Positions 1 through 7,791 of a stretch of DNA of 64,000 nucleotides are shown here, piece by piece. Below the pieces are notes generated by a model. It had not been told where the DNA came from. It ran no database searches and saw nothing but the letters and a program-made list of their open reading frames with translations. Each line of letters starts with the position of its first letter. Within the stretch, counting starts at the first letter, position 1. The stretch is from DATBHM01 sp963772375 (GTDB lineage Bacteria > Actinomycetota > UBA4738 > JACQTL01), in the NCBI GenBank assembly GCA_963772375.1, contig CAVYXG010000004.1, positions 248,001-312,000 of the forward strand, in the 5' to 3' direction. The position numbers were made by a program, and so were the translations under genes.

Positions 1-332
<332 letters not shown>

Positions 333-373
333 GCGGCCGGCCGACGGGGCGGCGGCCGTCGGTCGCTGCCCTC

Positions 374-757
374 GTGTTCCTCGTGGCCGTCACGACGATG
401 GCCGGCTGCAGCCACCCGACGCCGGTCGTGCAGCAGCTCCCCCGCCCGTCATCCGGCGTCCCGTCGATCGTTCCCAGCCAGGGGGCGCTCGTGTGGGTGT
501 CCGGGCAGGCCGTCGCCGTCTCGCCATCCCGCATCACGATCGTGGAGGGGAGCGGCTCGAAGGCCGTCGTCCACCGGCTGGCCGAAGGGACGACGAAGTT
601 CTTCGTCCTGCACGAGGGGCGGTTCGAGTCGATGGCCGAGTCGGACGCGCGGCTCGTGCGGCCGGGGACGCCGGTGTGCGTGGAATCGCTGCTCGACGTC
701 CGCCGGCTCATCGCCCTGCGGGTGTTCGTCGGCGCCGCGTGCGGACCGCGGACGTAA
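374..757 (+). CDS. Small putative secreted lipoprotein, function unknown
   Basis: The frame encodes about 127 residues beginning with a hydrophobic run and a lipobox-like TMAGC, so the mature protein would start at Cys12 and be anchored to the membrane outside the cell. The rest is a compact beta-rich-looking domain with no motif I recognise and two further cysteines (CVES and GAACGP) that could pair. The start is uncertain. The GTG at 374 gives a signal peptide with no basic n-region, whereas the same frame continues upstream through an Arg-rich stretch (GRRPSVAAL) that would make a better signal but has no ATG, GTG or TTG after the etfA stop. A rare CTG at 329 would overlap that stop. Confidence 0.5.
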   Translation: MFLVAVTTMAGCSHPTPVVQQLPRPSSGVPSIVPSQGALVWVSGQAVAVSPSRITIVEGSGSKAVVHRLAEGTTKFFVLHEGRFESMAESDARLVRPGTPVCVESLLDVRRLIALRVFVGAACGPRT

Positions 758-762
758 GCCGC

Positions 763-1029
763 ATGTTTGGGGAGTACCGTGAACGCGTGACCGACGACGT
801 CTCCACGGTCTACCTCGGGAAGTACAGTCGCGAGACCGCCAACCTCGTCGCCGCCGAGCTCGAGGAACGCCACATCGTGTGGTGGTACAAGGAGCCCGGC
901 ATCATGGCCAGCCTGTGGGAGTGGGGCGTGCGGATGTTCGTCGATCGGGCGCATCTCGCCGAGGCCAGGGAGATCGCCACCCGCATCTCCGCCGAGCGCG
1001 AAGCCAAGGGCTGGCCGCCGCTCGAGTAG
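763..1029 (+). CDS. Small protein resembling DUF2007 putative signal-transducing proteins
   Basis: This 88-residue soluble protein has the layout of the DUF2007 family (PF09413). A beta strand (VYLGKYS) is followed by a helix that scans ANLVAAELEERHI, a second strand, and a C-terminal segment of the form MFVDRAHLAEAREIATRI. No catalytic residues or membrane segments are visible. The ATG at 763 is six bases after the previous stop; a GTG at 787 (VTDDVSTVYL) is an alternative and would start closer to the conserved part. The family assignment comes from pattern only and needs a profile search. The gene runs in line with the lipoprotein gene before it. Confidence 0.55.
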   Translation: MFGEYRERVTDDVSTVYLGKYSRETANLVAAELEERHIVWWYKEPGIMASLWEWGVRMFVDRAHLAEAREIATRISAEREAKGWPPLE

Positions 1030-1037
1030 TGCAGCGG

Positions 1038-1205
1038 CTACGCCCCCGCCGTCTCTCCCGGCACGACGAACGGCGACATGCGGTTCGTCTCGATGGGGCA
1101 GGCGCACAGCGGGCACCGGGGTGGGTCCTCGTAAACGAGTACCCGGCGCTCGCAGAACGGACAGTCGGCCTCCATCAGGGGAGGCCCGGAGGTCGAGTTC
1201 GACAT
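1038..1205 (-). CDS. 55-residue zinc-ribbon protein
   Basis: On the minus strand an ATG at 1205 opens a 55-codon frame ending in TAG at 1038. It contains CPFC at residues 15-18 and CPLC at 31-34, followed by CPI, the spacing of a small zinc ribbon. The protein has no membrane segment and is too short for an enzyme, so it is probably a structural or protein-binding zinc finger. It fills exactly the gap between the small plus-strand gene ending at 1029 and the minus-strand methyltransferase, which supports it being real. A similar CxxC pair at this spacing is unlikely by chance. No close family is recognised. Confidence 0.6.
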   Translation of the reverse strand: MSNSTSGPPLMEADCPFCERRVLVYEDPPRCPLCACPIETNRMSPFVVPGETAGA

Positions 1206-1285
1206 CGGCGGTAGGGGCGCTCTGGGGGGAGCGGTCTCTCCCGTGATCGGACGGGTTCGGGACAGCCTTGATACGGCCCTTGGTC

Positions 1286-1938
1286 CTAGTCCGAACCCTC
1301 CACCCCGTCGCCCTCGGGTCGGGCCTCCTCCCGCGGAGGATCGCGAACCCGCCCTCGGCGAGCGTCCGCAGCTCGCCGTCCACGAACCCCGCCCCGCGGA
1401 CGAACGACGCGAGCTCGGCGGCGCGGTACAGGCGGACGTGTCCCGGTTCGAACCGGCGGAGGAACCAGTCGGCGACCCGCGCGGTCCACAGGTCGGAGCA
1501 CGCGTCGCCGATCGCGACCCGGCCGCCGGGCCCGAGCACCCGGGCCATCTCCCCCACGCTGCGGGCGGGATCCGGGTGATGGTGGAGCGAGTTGGAGCAC
1601 AGGACCGCGGTGAACGAGCCGTCCGCGAACGGCAGCTGCGTGGCGTCGGCCACCTCGAACCGCAGGTTCGGCTCGCCGCCGGCGAGCGACTGCGCCTGCC
1701 GGATCATCTCGGGGGCCAGGTCGACCCCTACCACGGACCCGGCCACCCGGGCGGCCGAGCGCGACGCGGCACCGGTCCCGCACCCTACGTCGAGCACGCG
1801 GTCCGCGGGTCCGAGGTGGAGCGCCTCGAGGGTGGCCCGCTGGACCGGGTCGCGCCACCGCGAGGTGGAGCCCGTCTCGTAGCCGCGGGCCCGGCGGTCG
1901 AACCACCGCCTCGCCTCGTCCCTCGTGTCCGGAGCCAC
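1286..1938 (-). CDS. Class I SAM-dependent methyltransferase, 3' end disturbed
   Basis: The protein starts at a GTG (1938) placed seven bases after a TACACT -10-like hexamer. It has a full class I methyltransferase core: the SAM-binding motif I VLDVGCGTGAASRSAAR, an acidic residue after it (VVGVDLAPEMI), motif II VADATQLPFADGSF and the LHHHPDP segment. Sequence after GFAILRGRRP no longer looks like the family, and this frame has no stop until 301, deep inside other genes. A one-base slip in the run near 1315-1330 would lead to a TAG at 1286 and a normal-length protein of about 217 residues. I therefore give 1286 as the likely end. The substrate is unknown; the fold resembles menaquinone/ubiquinone or small-molecule methyltransferases. 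Confidence 0.72.
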
Positions 1939-1945
1939 GACGCCC

Positions 1946-1951
1946 AGTGTA
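1946..1951 (-). promoter_or_regulatory. -10 element (TACACT) of a leaderless start for the methyltransferase
   Basis: TACACT on the minus strand lies seven bases before the GTG at 1938, and no Shine-Dalgarno sequence is present. This matches the hexamer-to-start spacing seen at many other genes in the window. Confidence 0.45.
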
Positions 1952-2063
1952 GGAACCGATGGGAGAAAGCCGGGAGCCCCTCCCGACACCGGGAAGGGCT
2001 CCGTGTTCGGCAAGGCGGAGAGGGGCCGACCTCGCTCGCGGACGTCTTCGGTTGTCGATCGCG

Positions 2064-2267
2064 TCAAGCGGCGTCGCGCTTGCGGCGACCGCGTTCGAAA
2101 TACGGACGCACCGGCTCGTGCTGCCAGCACAGCTGCGACTTGTTGTAGACGGAGAGCTTGGTCCCGCACCCGTCGTAGCCGCACACCCTGCCCCCGGGGT
2201 AGGTCCGGTTCTTCCGCGGCAGCTCACGGACCCGATTGCCCCGGTACTCCTCTGAACCGTCTCTCAT
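2064..2267 (-). CDS. Small Cys/His protein, putative zinc finger
   Basis: This 67-residue basic protein has a central cluster CGYDGCGTKLSVYNKSQLCW followed by QH, that is C-x4-C-x12-C-x2-H, which could hold one zinc ion. The ends are rich in Arg and Lys (RELPRKNR, RGRRKRDAA), suggesting contact with nucleic acid. The start ATG at 2267 follows a good ribosome-binding site (GAGGGAAG) at about nine bases, which supports the gene despite its size. It stands alone between the methyltransferase and the GNAT gene. Similar small CxxxxC...CxxH proteins occur in actinobacteria, but I cannot name a function. Confidence 0.6.
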   Translation of the reverse strand: MRDGSEEYRGNRVRELPRKNRTYPGGRVCGYDGCGTKLSVYNKSQLCWQHEPVRPYFERGRRKRDAA

Positions 2268-2393
2268 GGCGCTTCCCTCGATCGGCCGTCACCCGACGGC
2301 GTTCATCGAGAGATACGAACGCGGGGGCCAACCCGTTCATTCCCGGGCACGGATTCCCCGGATTTCCGCGGGATTCCCGGATCGGGCGGCCGC

Positions 2394-2897
2394 TCAGCCG
2401 GTCTCGGCGAAGGGGTCCGCCGCGTCGCGCAGGACCCGGCCGGCCTGCGCCGTCACCTGGACCACGCGCGGCGTGAACCCGAGGGTCCGCCAGAACCCCA
2501 TGGCCTGCTCATTGGGCCAGAAGATCTTGAGCTCCATCCAGTCGATCCCGAGCTCCTCGGCGAAGCGAGCGGCCTCCTCGGCCAGGGCCCGGCCGACGCC
2601 GCGGCCCCGGTGGTCCGCGCGGACCATCACGCCAGAGATCTCGAAGGAACGCTCGTCGGAGAACCGGGACGGCACCCGGACCTCGCCGTAGGCCATGCCC
2701 ACGACCTCGCCGTCCTCCTCCGCGACGACGAGGAGCCGGTCCGGTGCGTCGAGCGACTCGCGGTACTTGACCGCGACCTCGTCGTAGAACCCGGGACGCG
2801 GCGTGAACACGCGCCAGTCGCGCTGCATCCGGTCGAGCTCCTGGAACATCGCGACGAGCTCGGGCACGTCCTCTGCGGTGGCCTTCCTGACCTTCAC
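2394..2897 (-). CDS. GNAT-family N-acetyltransferase
   Basis: The 167-residue protein has the GNAT fold in order: an N-terminal VRKATAEDVPELVAMF strand-helix, the central VVAEEDGEVVGMAYGEV hairpin, and the acetyl-CoA pyrophosphate loop VRADHRGRGVGRALAEEA (the Q/RxxGxG/A signature). It ends with the C-terminal AMGFWRTLGFTP typical of the family. It would acetylate a small molecule or a protein amine in the cytoplasm. The GTG start overlaps the stop of the preceding acyltransferase gene (GTGA) and has a strong ribosome-binding site, GAGGAGGAGAGG. The two genes are therefore translationally coupled. The substrate cannot be told from sequence. Confidence 0.85.
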   Translation of the reverse strand: MKVRKATAEDVPELVAMFQELDRMQRDWRVFTPRPGFYDEVAVKYRESLDAPDRLLVVAEEDGEVVGMAYGEVRVPSRFSDERSFEISGVMVRADHRGRGVGRALAEEAARFAEELGIDWMELKIFWPNEQAMGFWRTLGFTPRVVQVTAQAGRVLRDAADPFAETG

Positions 2898-3517
2898 CCT
2901 CTCCTCCTCACGACGCGGGCCGGGGTTCCCGCCACCACGGAGTATGACGGCACCTCGCCCCTGACGAGGGATCTCGCGCCGACGACCGAGCCCCGGCCCA
3001 CCTTCGATCCCCGGAGGATGGTCGCGCCGTACCCGATCCAGCAGTCCCCGCCGATGGTCGTCCTCGACTTCACGATCCCCTGCCGTCGGATCGCCACGCC
3101 CGGGTCGCGGTACTCGTGGTCGAAGTCCGTGACGAAGGCCCCCTCCGCGATCAGACACTCCGGACCGATGTCGACGTCGAGGTAGCCGTCGACGGTGACG
3201 TTCGAGCCGAACACGGTCTTGTCCCCGATGCGCATGAACCCCTCGTGGCACCGGATGGCGTTCCCCGTGCCGATCCACACCCACCGGCCGAGCTCCAGGT
3301 GGCCCAGGCCGCGCCGGCAGGTGACCTCCGCCCCCCGCGCCACGAACACCATGCCGTGCGTGAGGATGTGGCGGTTCCGGATCTTGAACCGCCACAGGTA
3401 GCGGAGGCCGAGCACCCAGTATCGCGGGAGGAAGAGCCGGTTCCGCCGGACGAAGCGGACCCACCGCACGATGCCCGTGCCCGGGACCTCGTGCAGCGCG
3501 CCGGCGGCGTCACGCAC
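2894..3517 (-). CDS. Left-handed beta-helix acyltransferase (hexapeptide repeat)
   Basis: This 207-residue protein consists mostly of hexapeptide repeats, for example VTVDGYLDVDIGPECLIAEG and TTIGGDCWIGYGATILRGSK, and ends with the loop SYSVVAGTPARVV that is diagnostic of the maltose/galactoside O-acetyltransferase group. The catalytic His lies in VTDFDHEYRD. Such enzymes acetylate sugars or nucleotide sugars, often during surface polysaccharide synthesis. The GTG at 3517 overlaps the upstream methyltransferase stop by eight bases, and the stop overlaps the GNAT start, so three genes form one coupled unit. An N-terminal basic-aromatic stretch (RRNRLFLPRYWVLGL) may bring it to the membrane. 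Confidence 0.85.
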   Translation of the reverse strand: MRDAAGALHEVPGTGIVRWVRFVRRNRLFLPRYWVLGLRYLWRFKIRNRHILTHGMVFVARGAEVTCRRGLGHLELGRWVWIGTGNAIRCHEGFMRIGDKTVFGSNVTVDGYLDVDIGPECLIAEGAFVTDFDHEYRDPGVAIRRQGIVKSRTTIGGDCWIGYGATILRGSKVGRGSVVGARSLVRGEVPSYSVVAGTPARVVRRRG

Positions 3518-4412
3518 CGGGGCGCTCCCCGTACAGGAGCAGGTTGTAGAAGGCTCGCTTCGGCACCACGCGGTACAGCACGTCGCGGTCGAATCGGTAC
3601 AGCCGCAGCCAGTTCCGGTAGGCGAACCACGCCCAGCGGGCGTCGAGCAGCCCCGGGCGCGCACGCGCCTCGATGGTCCGGACCGCCCATCCGAACATCC
3701 CGGCCACGAGCTCCTCGGTCTCGACCCGCACCCGGGTGAAGCCCGCGTGTTCGGCCACGGCGGCCAGCTCCGCCGGCTCGAACGTGTGCAGGTCGACGTG
3801 CCACTCGAGGTCCCGGAGGGTGCGTTCGGCGTCGGTCATCGGCTCGGGAGCCGGCGGCGCCACCGTCCCCGGCCGGACGCGCTCGGCGAGGCGCATCCCG
3901 GCGGACGCCGCGCGCTTCGCCACGCCCGCGATGCGGTCGCCGAGCCGGGTGGGCTCGCCGGCCAGGAGCAGCGCACCCCCCGGCTGCAGCACGCGACGCA
4001 TCTCGGCGATCGCGCCCTCGACGTCGGGGAGGTGGTGCAGGAACGCGTGCCCGACCACCAGGTCGAACGTCCCGTCCGCGTACGGGAGGCGTTCGGCGTC
4101 GCCGGCCGCAGCGTCGAGGGGGCACCCGAGTCGGTCGGCGTTCACCCGGCATGCGGCGAGCATGCCCGGTGAGAGGTCGGTGGCGTGGCCCTCCTCCACG
4201 AACCCGGCCGACCACAGGTTCAGCAGGAAGAACCCGGTCCCGGCCCCGACCTCCAGCACCCGCCCGTACCTCCGGCGGGACAGCATCCGCTCGGCGCGCT
4301 CCCGGACGAAGTCGATGCACCGTTCGTCGAACGAGATCGACCACTTGGCGTCGTACTCGCGGGCGGCCGCGTCGTGATACCGGAGGTTGGCCTCCTTGGC
4401 GTCGATCACCAT
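3510..4412 (-). CDS. Class I SAM-dependent methyltransferase
   Basis: The ATG at 4412 gives a 300-residue protein. It has a class I SAM-binding core: motif I VLEVGAGTGFFLLNLW at about residues 56-71, the acidic ATDLSPGML, motif AERLPYADGTFDLVVGHAFL, and the HHLPDVEGAIAEMRRVLQPG segment common to the UbiE/UbiG-like group. The C-terminal half (TFEPAELAAVAEHAGF and an aromatic-rich tail) probably forms the substrate site. It heads a three-gene set with the hexapeptide acyltransferase and GNAT enzyme, which suggests shared modification of one glycan, lipid or small molecule. It follows the enoyl-CoA hydratase gene by 13 bases. Confidence 0.82.
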   Translation of the reverse strand: MVIDAKEANLRYHDAAAREYDAKWSISFDERCIDFVRERAERMLSRRRYGRVLEVGAGTGFFLLNLWSAGFVEEGHATDLSPGMLAACRVNADRLGCPLDAAAGDAERLPYADGTFDLVVGHAFLHHLPDVEGAIAEMRRVLQPGGALLLAGEPTRLGDRIAGVAKRAASAGMRLAERVRPGTVAPPAPEPMTDAERTLRDLEWHVDLHTFEPAELAAVAEHAGFTRVRVETEELVAGMFGWAVRTIEARARPGLLDARWAWFAYRNWLRLYRFDRDVLYRVVPKRAFYNLLLYGERPGA

Positions 4413-4425
4413 GCTCGCCCGGGGC

Positions 4426-5202
4426 TCAGCGGCCGGTGAACTTCGCCTGGTCCTTCTCGACGAAGGCCCGCATGCCCTCCTTCTGGTCCTCCGTGGCGAA
4501 CAGGTCGGCGAACGCCTCCCGCTCGAGCACCATGCCCGTCGAGAAGTCGCTCCGTCCGCCATCGTCGATCGCGACCTTGGCGGCCCGGAGCGCCGCGGTG
4601 GGCCCCTCGGCGAACGCCCGCGCGGCCTCGAGGGCGGCCCCGTACACGTCCTCACCCTCGGGGACGACGCGGTCCACGAGCCCGATGCGTTCGGCCTCGT
4701 CGGTCCTCACGAACCGCCCGGTGTAGACGATGTCCTTGGCCCGCGAGGGGCCGACCAGACGCGGGAGGCGCTGGGTGCCGCCCGCGCCCGGAATGATCCC
4801 CAGCTTGATCTCGGGCTGCCCCAGCGTGGCTCCTGCCGCGGCGAACCGGAGGTCGGCGCACATCGCGAGCTCCATCCCGCCCCCCAGGCAGTACCCGTTG
4901 ATCGCCGCGATCACGACCTTCGGGATGCGTTCCACCGAGGTGAACACGTTCTGCATCGCGGTGATCACCGGCTTGATCTGCGCGGGCGCCAGCCCCGTCA
5001 TCATCTTGATGTCGGCGCCGGCGGCGAACACCTTCTCCCCGCCGTACAGCACCAGGGCTCGGACGTCCTCGTTCACGGCGGCCTCGTCGGCCGCGTCGCG
5101 CAGGTCGCGCAGGAGGTCGCCGTTGATCGCGTTCATCGGCGGCCGGTCCAGCCGGATCGTGCCGACCGCCCCGTCCACCTCCAGCCGTACGAGCTCGCCC
5201 AC
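4426..5202 (-). CDS. Enoyl-CoA hydratase/isomerase family (crotonase)
   Basis: The 258-residue protein is a typical crotonase. The oxyanion-hole segments AAGADIKMM and GYCLGGGMELAMCADLRF are present, and both catalytic glutamates are seen, in GGGMELAMCAD and in GQPEIKLGIIPGAGGTQRLP. It would hydrate trans-2-enoyl-CoA in beta-oxidation or a related acyl-CoA pathway. The start is set at GTG 5202 because AGGAGG lies ten bases before it; a longer version upstream has no such site. It precedes the methyltransferase gene closely. The etfA tail at the left edge and the mutase further on agree with active acyl-CoA metabolism. Confidence 0.9.
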   Translation of the reverse strand: MGELVRLEVDGAVGTIRLDRPPMNAINGDLLRDLRDAADEAAVNEDVRALVLYGGEKVFAAGADIKMMTGLAPAQIKPVITAMQNVFTSVERIPKVVIAAINGYCLGGGMELAMCADLRFAAAGATLGQPEIKLGIIPGAGGTQRLPRLVGPSRAKDIVYTGRFVRTDEAERIGLVDRVVPEGEDVYGAALEAARAFAEGPTAALRAAKVAIDDGGRSDFSTGMVLEREAFADLFATEDQKEGMRAFVEKDQAKFTGR

Positions 5203-5307
5203 GTCGGTTTGCCTCCTCGGATGTCGTCTGGGTTCGCCCAACGGACGAACCGGCGGGCACCCTGCCGAATCTTGGCAGATGCCCGGCGGCCGTGGTTCCG
5301 GGCCGGG

Positions 5308-6168
5308 CTACGGGAGCGATCGCTCGAGCGCGGCGCGGAGCGGGGTCAGCACCACGCCGAACTCCGCCGCCGCGTCCGACGCGTCGCCCACGGCGTCGGC
5401 GGCGAGCACGTCGAGCGTCACGGTCGAGACCGGGCGGCGCGTGAGGCGGGCCAGCCGGGCCAGGGCCGCCGGGCGCAGGTGCAACTTCGTGCGGCGGCGC
5501 CCGGCCACCAGATCGGTCAGCTCGTCCGCCGTCACCCGCTCGGGCCCGTCGAGCGACCACGTCCCCGAGGCCAACCCCGAGCGGTCGTCGGCCGCGGCCA
5601 GCACCGCCGCGACGTTCTCCACGAACACCGGCGCGAGCACCTGCGTCCCCGGTGCCACGACGATCGCCGGCCGGCTCCGGGCCTGGCGGGCCAGCGCCGC
5701 GACCCACGAGCCGCCCGGCGCCAGGACGTGATTCGACCGGATCACGGCGAACTCCAGCCCGCTCTCCGCGACGGCCGCCTCCGCCCGGCCCTTGGCCCGG
5801 AGGTAGGGGTTCGGCGAGTCCGGCGAGGCGCCGGGGAACGAGAGGAACACGAACCGCCGCACCTTCGCGTCCACGGCTGCCCCGAGCACGTCCAGGGTGG
5901 TGCCGAGGTTCGCCTCCTCGAACGCCGCTGCATCCGGCAGGTCCAGGCCGCCGGCGAGGTGCACGACGGTGTGCGCGCCCCGCAGCACCGAGGCCAGCGT
6001 GCCCTCGTCCGACAGCGCCCCAACGGCGACCTTCACGCCCAGCTCCCGGAGCGGCGGCGCCGCCTCGGGGCGGCGGACCACGGCACGGACCTCGGGGGAT
6101 GCGGTCGCCAGGGCCACGGCCGCATGGGGCCCCACCAACCCGGACGCGCCGGTGATCACGACCGGCAT
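5308..6168 (-). CDS. NAD(P)-binding reductase/epimerase of the extended SDR (NmrA-like) type
   Basis: The 286-residue protein starts with the Rossmann motif ITGASGLVGPHAA at residues 5-17. It continues with VVRRPEAAPP, the segment HTVVHLAGGLDL, and FVFLSFPGA, where the usual catalytic YxxxK is reduced to PYLRAKGRAE. The length and the weak active site fit the atypical SDR/complex I NDUFA9-like or NmrA group, which may act on quinone- or sugar-type substrates or only bind NAD(P). A TATACT -10 hexamer at 6204-6209 lies 35 bases before the ATG. It is divergent from the Fur-family gene, and the two promoters are close together. Confidence 0.8.
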   Translation of the reverse strand: MPVVITGASGLVGPHAAVALATASPEVRAVVRRPEAAPPLRELGVKVAVGALSDEGTLASVLRGAHTVVHLAGGLDLPDAAAFEEANLGTTLDVLGAAVDAKVRRFVFLSFPGASPDSPNPYLRAKGRAEAAVAESGLEFAVIRSNHVLAPGGSWVAALARQARSRPAIVVAPGTQVLAPVFVENVAAVLAAADDRSGLASGTWSLDGPERVTADELTDLVAGRRRTKLHLRPAALARLARLTRRPVSTVTLDVLAADAVGDASDAAAEFGVVLTPLRAALERSLP

Positions 6169-6203
6169 CGGGTTCGCGCGGGTGGTCGCATCGGGGGCCG
6201 GCC

Positions 6204-6209
6204 AGTATA
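6204..6209 (-). promoter_or_regulatory. -10 element (TATACT) for the SDR gene
   Basis: TATACT on the minus strand sits 35 bases upstream of the ATG at 6168. No clear -35 is visible. It lies only about 40 bases from the Fur-gene operator, so one regulator could affect both directions. Confidence 0.4.
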
Positions 6210-6245
6210 GGGACGGGAACGCGGCCCATTCGTGGGCAGATACTT

Positions 6246-6267
6246 CACCTGCATGGTGTTGCAGGTG
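6246..6267 (+). promoter_or_regulatory. Perfect 8-bp inverted repeat, likely operator of the Fur-family gene
   Basis: CACCTGCA and TGCAGGTG form a perfect inverted repeat with a six-base spacer, ending one base before the -10 hexamer TATTCT. A dimeric repressor bound here would block RNA polymerase, so autoregulation by the adjacent Fur-family protein is the simplest reading. The repeat is more GC-rich than classical Fur boxes. Confidence 0.6.
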
Positions 6268-6268
6268 C

Positions 6269-6274
6269 TATTCT
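6269..6274 (+). promoter_or_regulatory. -10 element (TATTCT) of the Fur-family gene
   Basis: TATTCT lies six bases before the ATG at 6281, with no ribosome-binding site, which predicts a leaderless transcript starting at or next to the ATG. Confidence 0.55.
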
Positions 6275-6280
6275 CGCCAC

Positions 6281-6712
6281 ATGACCAGCGCGCCCGAGCT
6301 CACCGCGCCCCAGATCGTCGACGTGCTGCGCGCGCGGGGCCTTCGCATGACGCCCCAACGCCACGCCATCGTCGCCGAGATCCTCCGCAGCCGCGGCCAT
6401 ATCGGCCCGGCCGACCTCGCCCGGCGGGTCCAGGCCCAGATGCCCGGCGTGAACGCATCCACCGTGTACCGGACGCTCGACATGCTGGAGGACGCCGGCA
6501 TCCTCTCGCACGCCCACCTCGAGGGCGGGCCCGAGTACCACCGGGCCGGCGAGGACGAGCACGTCCACCTGGTGTGTTCGAACTGCGGGATCGAGGATGC
6601 GCTGTCGATGCCGGAGGCCCGTTCGCTGGAACGCCTCATCGGGCGGCATCACGGGTTCCGCCCGGACCTCACCCACTTCGCGATCTCCGGGCGCTGCGCG
6701 GACTGCCAGTAG
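6281..6712 (+). CDS. Fur-family metalloregulator (Zur- or Fur-like)
   Basis: The 143-residue protein has the Fur layout. An N-terminal winged helix includes RGLRMTPQRHAIVAEIL and the recognition region NASTVYRTLDMLEDAGI. The metal/dimerisation half begins at HLEGGPEYHRAGEDEHVHLV. Structural zinc cysteines are present as CSNC and CADC. It represses metal-uptake or stress genes when metal is bound. The convergent neighbour, five bases away, is a cation-diffusion exporter, and HxH secreted proteins follow, so zinc, copper or nickel are all possible. The name Zur is an inference, not read from the sequence. The perfect repeat at 6246-6267 suggests it controls itself. Confidence 0.9.
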   Translation: MTSAPELTAPQIVDVLRARGLRMTPQRHAIVAEILRSRGHIGPADLARRVQAQMPGVNASTVYRTLDMLEDAGILSHAHLEGGPEYHRAGEDEHVHLVCSNCGIEDALSMPEARSLERLIGRHHGFRPDLTHFAISGRCADCQ

Positions 6713-6717
6713 GGGGA

Positions 6718-7638
6718 TCAGTCGTGCCGCCCGGGCTCCCGGCCGGCGTGCACCTCGGGTTCCAGCTGGAACGTCGAGTGCTCCACGTCGAAGTGTCCGG
6801 CGAGGCATTCCTGGAGGTGTTCGAGGAGCCTCGGCGCCTCGCCCGATGACAGGCAGGAGTCCGCCACCACGACGTGGGCCGACAGTACCGGGAGGTCCGA
6901 GGTGAGCGTCCACGCGTGGAGGTCGTGCACCGCGACCACCTCGGGCAGCTCCAGGATGTGCCGACGGACCTCCGCCAGATCCATCTCGTCTGGTGTGGCC
7001 TCCATCAGCACCCTCCCCGACGCCCGGAGCAGCCGCCACGCGGCGGCCGCCATGAGTACCACGGTGAACAACGTCGCGATCGGGTCGGCCCGCAGGAGGC
7101 CCGCGGCCACGATCACGATGCCCGCCACGATCGTCGCGACGAACGCGAACAGGTCGGTCATCACGTGCAGGAACGCTCCCTGGACGTTCAGCGAACGGCG
7201 GTTCGCCCGCGACAGCACGAGCGTGGCCGCCACGTTGACGACGATCCCCACGGCGGCGACCACGATCATCACGCCGCCCCGCACCGGCTCGGGCGTGACG
7301 AGGCGCTGGATCGCTTCCACCAGCAGCACGGCGGCGACGGCGGCCAGCGTCACGCCGTTCGCGCCGGCCGCGAGGATCTCGGCCCGCTTCATGCCGTAGG
7401 TCCAGCGCGTCGTCGCCGGGCGTTCTGCCAGGTGGCTCGCCCACAGTGCGGCTCCGAGCGCTCCGGCGTCGGTCAGCATATGGCCCGAGTCCGCGAGCAG
7501 CGCGAGCGAGGAGGCGAGCAGGCCCGCCACCGCCTCCCCGACCATGAACGCAACGATCAGGATGAGCGCGATCCGGAGCGCCCTGCGGTCGGTGCTCGGG
7601 TCGATGGCGTGCCGGTGGGCGTGGTCCCGCGTGCTCAT
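6718..7638 (-). CDS. Cation diffusion facilitator (CDF) divalent metal exporter
   Basis: The 306-residue inner-membrane protein has about six transmembrane helices and the CDF metal site. LLADSGHMLTDAGAL gives the HxxxD of helix 2 (His about 53, Asp about 57) and LHVMTDLFAF gives the HxxxD of helix 5. A cytoplasmic C-terminal domain follows (VRRHILELPEVVAVHDLHAW), containing the conserved His pair. The His-rich N-terminus (RDHAHRH) is also typical. The HD-HD site favours zinc, so it most likely pumps Zn2+ (or Cd/Co) out using protons. It converges on the Fur-family gene, which may regulate it indirectly. Length is normal for the ZitB/CzcD group. Confidence 0.92.
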   Translation of the reverse strand: MSTRDHAHRHAIDPSTDRRALRIALILIVAFMVGEAVAGLLASSLALLADSGHMLTDAGALGAALWASHLAERPATTRWTYGMKRAEILAAGANGVTLAAVAAVLLVEAIQRLVTPEPVRGGVMIVVAAVGIVVNVAATLVLSRANRRSLNVQGAFLHVMTDLFAFVATIVAGIVIVAAGLLRADPIATLFTVVLMAAAAWRLLRASGRVLMEATPDEMDLAEVRRHILELPEVVAVHDLHAWTLTSDLPVLSAHVVVADSCLSSGEAPRLLEHLQECLAGHFDVEHSTFQLEPEVHAGREPGRHD

Positions 7639-7791
7639 GGCTCCGGCCAGCATGCCACCGGAACGAGCGCTGTCGAGCAAGGACGCCGCACCGGCACCCT
7701 CTCCCGTCCTAAGAGTTCCCTGAAGCCCCGTCCCGGCGTCGGTGGGCCCGTGTAGCATGGAAATCCCAGCCACCCCACAGGCGAAGCGAGC

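Noticed and set aside
4387..6210. A 607-codon plus-strand frame
   Set aside because: It is antisense to the enoyl-CoA hydratase and SDR genes and its translation is His/Arg/Pro-rich with no domain.
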